Source: Russula earlei (taxonomy: Eukaryota > Basidiomycota > Agaricomycetes > Russulales > Russulaceae). From it: a stretch of DNA of 64,000 nucleotides. Position 1 is the stretch's first letter. Every line of letters starts with the position of its first letter. Below the pieces are notes generated by a model that was not told the origin of the DNA, searched no databases, and saw nothing but the letters and a program-made list of their open reading frames with translations. Positions 63,220 to 64,000 of this stretch are shown here, one piece after another. Both the position numbers and the translations under genes were made by a program. The stretch spans positions 186,001-250,000 of the forward strand of contig JAGFNK010000012.1 of NCBI GenBank assembly GCA_025769875.1, read 5' to 3'.

Positions 63220-64000
63220 GGAGAGGACAGACTCGGAAACGCGTCGAGGGAAGATGTTTCGTCGGATCCTCGTGCCAGACACGGGAAAAGGCTCAGCGAG
63301 GCTGTAGAGGATTGAGATATGAGGAAATGAAGTCAGAAATTAGATAAAACACGTGAGGTCGCGTGTGGTTGAAGTAAGGCACGCGTTGGACGCTGACTAG
63401 CGCTGACTTGCCGTCGTCGTTGTCGTCGTCTTCGTCGTCCGCAAGGGCAAGTCGCTTAGTCAGCACAAGATGCGGCAAGGCCAATGCGTGTGTGGGTGAA
63501 ATAAAAGCATGGAGGACAAAAGGTTTCTTACCTTTTGTTCCTCCTGCTGACTCGGTCGAATCCTCACCTATAAATACGTTGGCTTGTGGATCGTAAACAA
63601 CTGTACCCTCAAACCTCCTTCCGTCCAAATGGATTTCTTTGCCTCCATTGATGATCTGTCCATATCAAGCAGATTCGAGGCACGTGACGCTGCCACACCC
63701 GCTGCGGGCAGCGACGCTCCCCACGACACACAACACGAGTCAGGTCCAACGGGTCCTGGGTTCCAGTGTGTTATCGCATGATAATGGTGTCGAGATGTGC
63801 GTGTCCCCAGCTACATTACTACAGCACAGATCAGTCAATAATCAAGTTGTGCATAGACGGGCACGACGTTCGTGCGGGCCGCGCTATCTCCCTCCTCCCC
63901 TATCCTCTTCACTCACTTGAGGTCATTCGTTTCACATCATACCGCGGCGTGCAGGCTTCACGCTCGGCAAATAACGACTAGGATGTACTATATATAAATA
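63220..64000. other. Window end: possible start of a divergent gene
   Basis: Upstream of Nup192. A plus-strand ATG at 63630 opens a plausible N-terminus (MDFFASIDDLSISSRFEARD), and a second plus-strand frame near 63826-63981 looks protein-like (SIIKLCIDGHDVRAGRAISL, stop at 63979-63981), but I found no GT-AG intron that joins them in frame. An overlapping minus-strand frame (63293-63628) lacks an ATG. I cannot decide which is real. Confidence 0.25.

Noticed and set aside
63293..63628. Minus-strand frame that looks like an N-terminus (GKEIHLDGRRFEG, acidic DDEDDDNDD)
   Set aside because: It has no ATG, an upstream TGA closes it, and no splice join to Nup192 was found. It may still be an exon of a gene beyond the window.

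Overview
The window is nuclear DNA of a filamentous basidiomycete, most likely an Agaricomycete. Genes are dense, lie on both strands and carry many short introns of about 45-60 nt (donors GTRNGT, acceptors YAG). The housekeeping set is fungal (Tsc2, Kar2/BiP, Pol III RPC2, Nup192, Noc2, Sft2, Ubc7, D-arabinono-1,4-lactone oxidase, GEN1/Yen1-type resolvase), and three families are typical of Agaricomycetes: a Goodbye-NACHT-ankyrin NLR-like STAND protein, a PA-clan protease-like protein and a C14 caspase-like protein. I see no transposase, reverse transcriptase, LTR, CRISPR, rRNA or tRNA that I can support.

Layout. 0.3-2.7 kb (+): DUF89/ARMT1-type phosphatase gene, frame-broken. 3.5-5.4 kb (+): metacaspase-like gene that has lost its catalytic Cys. 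6.2-8.1 kb (+): PA-clan serine-protease-like gene with H, D and S present. 9.0-12.4 kb (-): Goodbye-NACHT-ankyrin NLR. These last three form an accessory block that looks like fungal self/non-self or cell-death machinery. 14.1-16.5 kb (-): multi-pass membrane protein of unknown role. 17.6-20.6 kb (+): GEN1-like Holliday-junction resolvase. 20.9-26.5 kb (-): Tsc2. 26.6-27.8 kb (-): unknown protein. 27.9-29.9 kb (+): TKL-like kinase with a C1 zinc finger. 30.2-32.8 kb (+): BiP. 32.9-35.3 kb (-): METTL14-like protein. 35.3-38.0 kb (+): Noc2. 38.0-42.6 kb: no supported gene. 42.6-45.8 kb (+): Hsp70-like ATPase. 46.8-48.6 kb (+): D-arabinono-1,4-lactone oxidase. 49.2-50.2 kb (-): Ubc7-type E2. 51.1-55.3 kb (-): Pol III second-largest subunit. 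55.4-56.3 kb (+): Sft2. 56.3-63.2 kb (-): Nup192. After 63.6 kb a further gene may begin.

How the genes relate. Most are unrelated housekeeping genes packed together. Several pairs are head-to-head with 67-162 bp between start codons (METTL14-like/Noc2, unknown protein/kinase, RPC2/Sft2), so shared promoters are likely. BiP has a clean UPR-type promoter and Ubc7 is an ERAD E2, but they are 17 kb apart.

Two things stand out. First, at least nine single-base insertions break otherwise well-conserved reading frames, including essential genes (BiP, RPC2, Tsc2). Every clear break goes the same way (+1), which points to uncorrected sequence error more than to pseudogenes. Second, several conserved motifs are assembled from micro-exons of 7-15 nt (phosphatase gene, BiP, RPC2), which automatic gene callers will miss.
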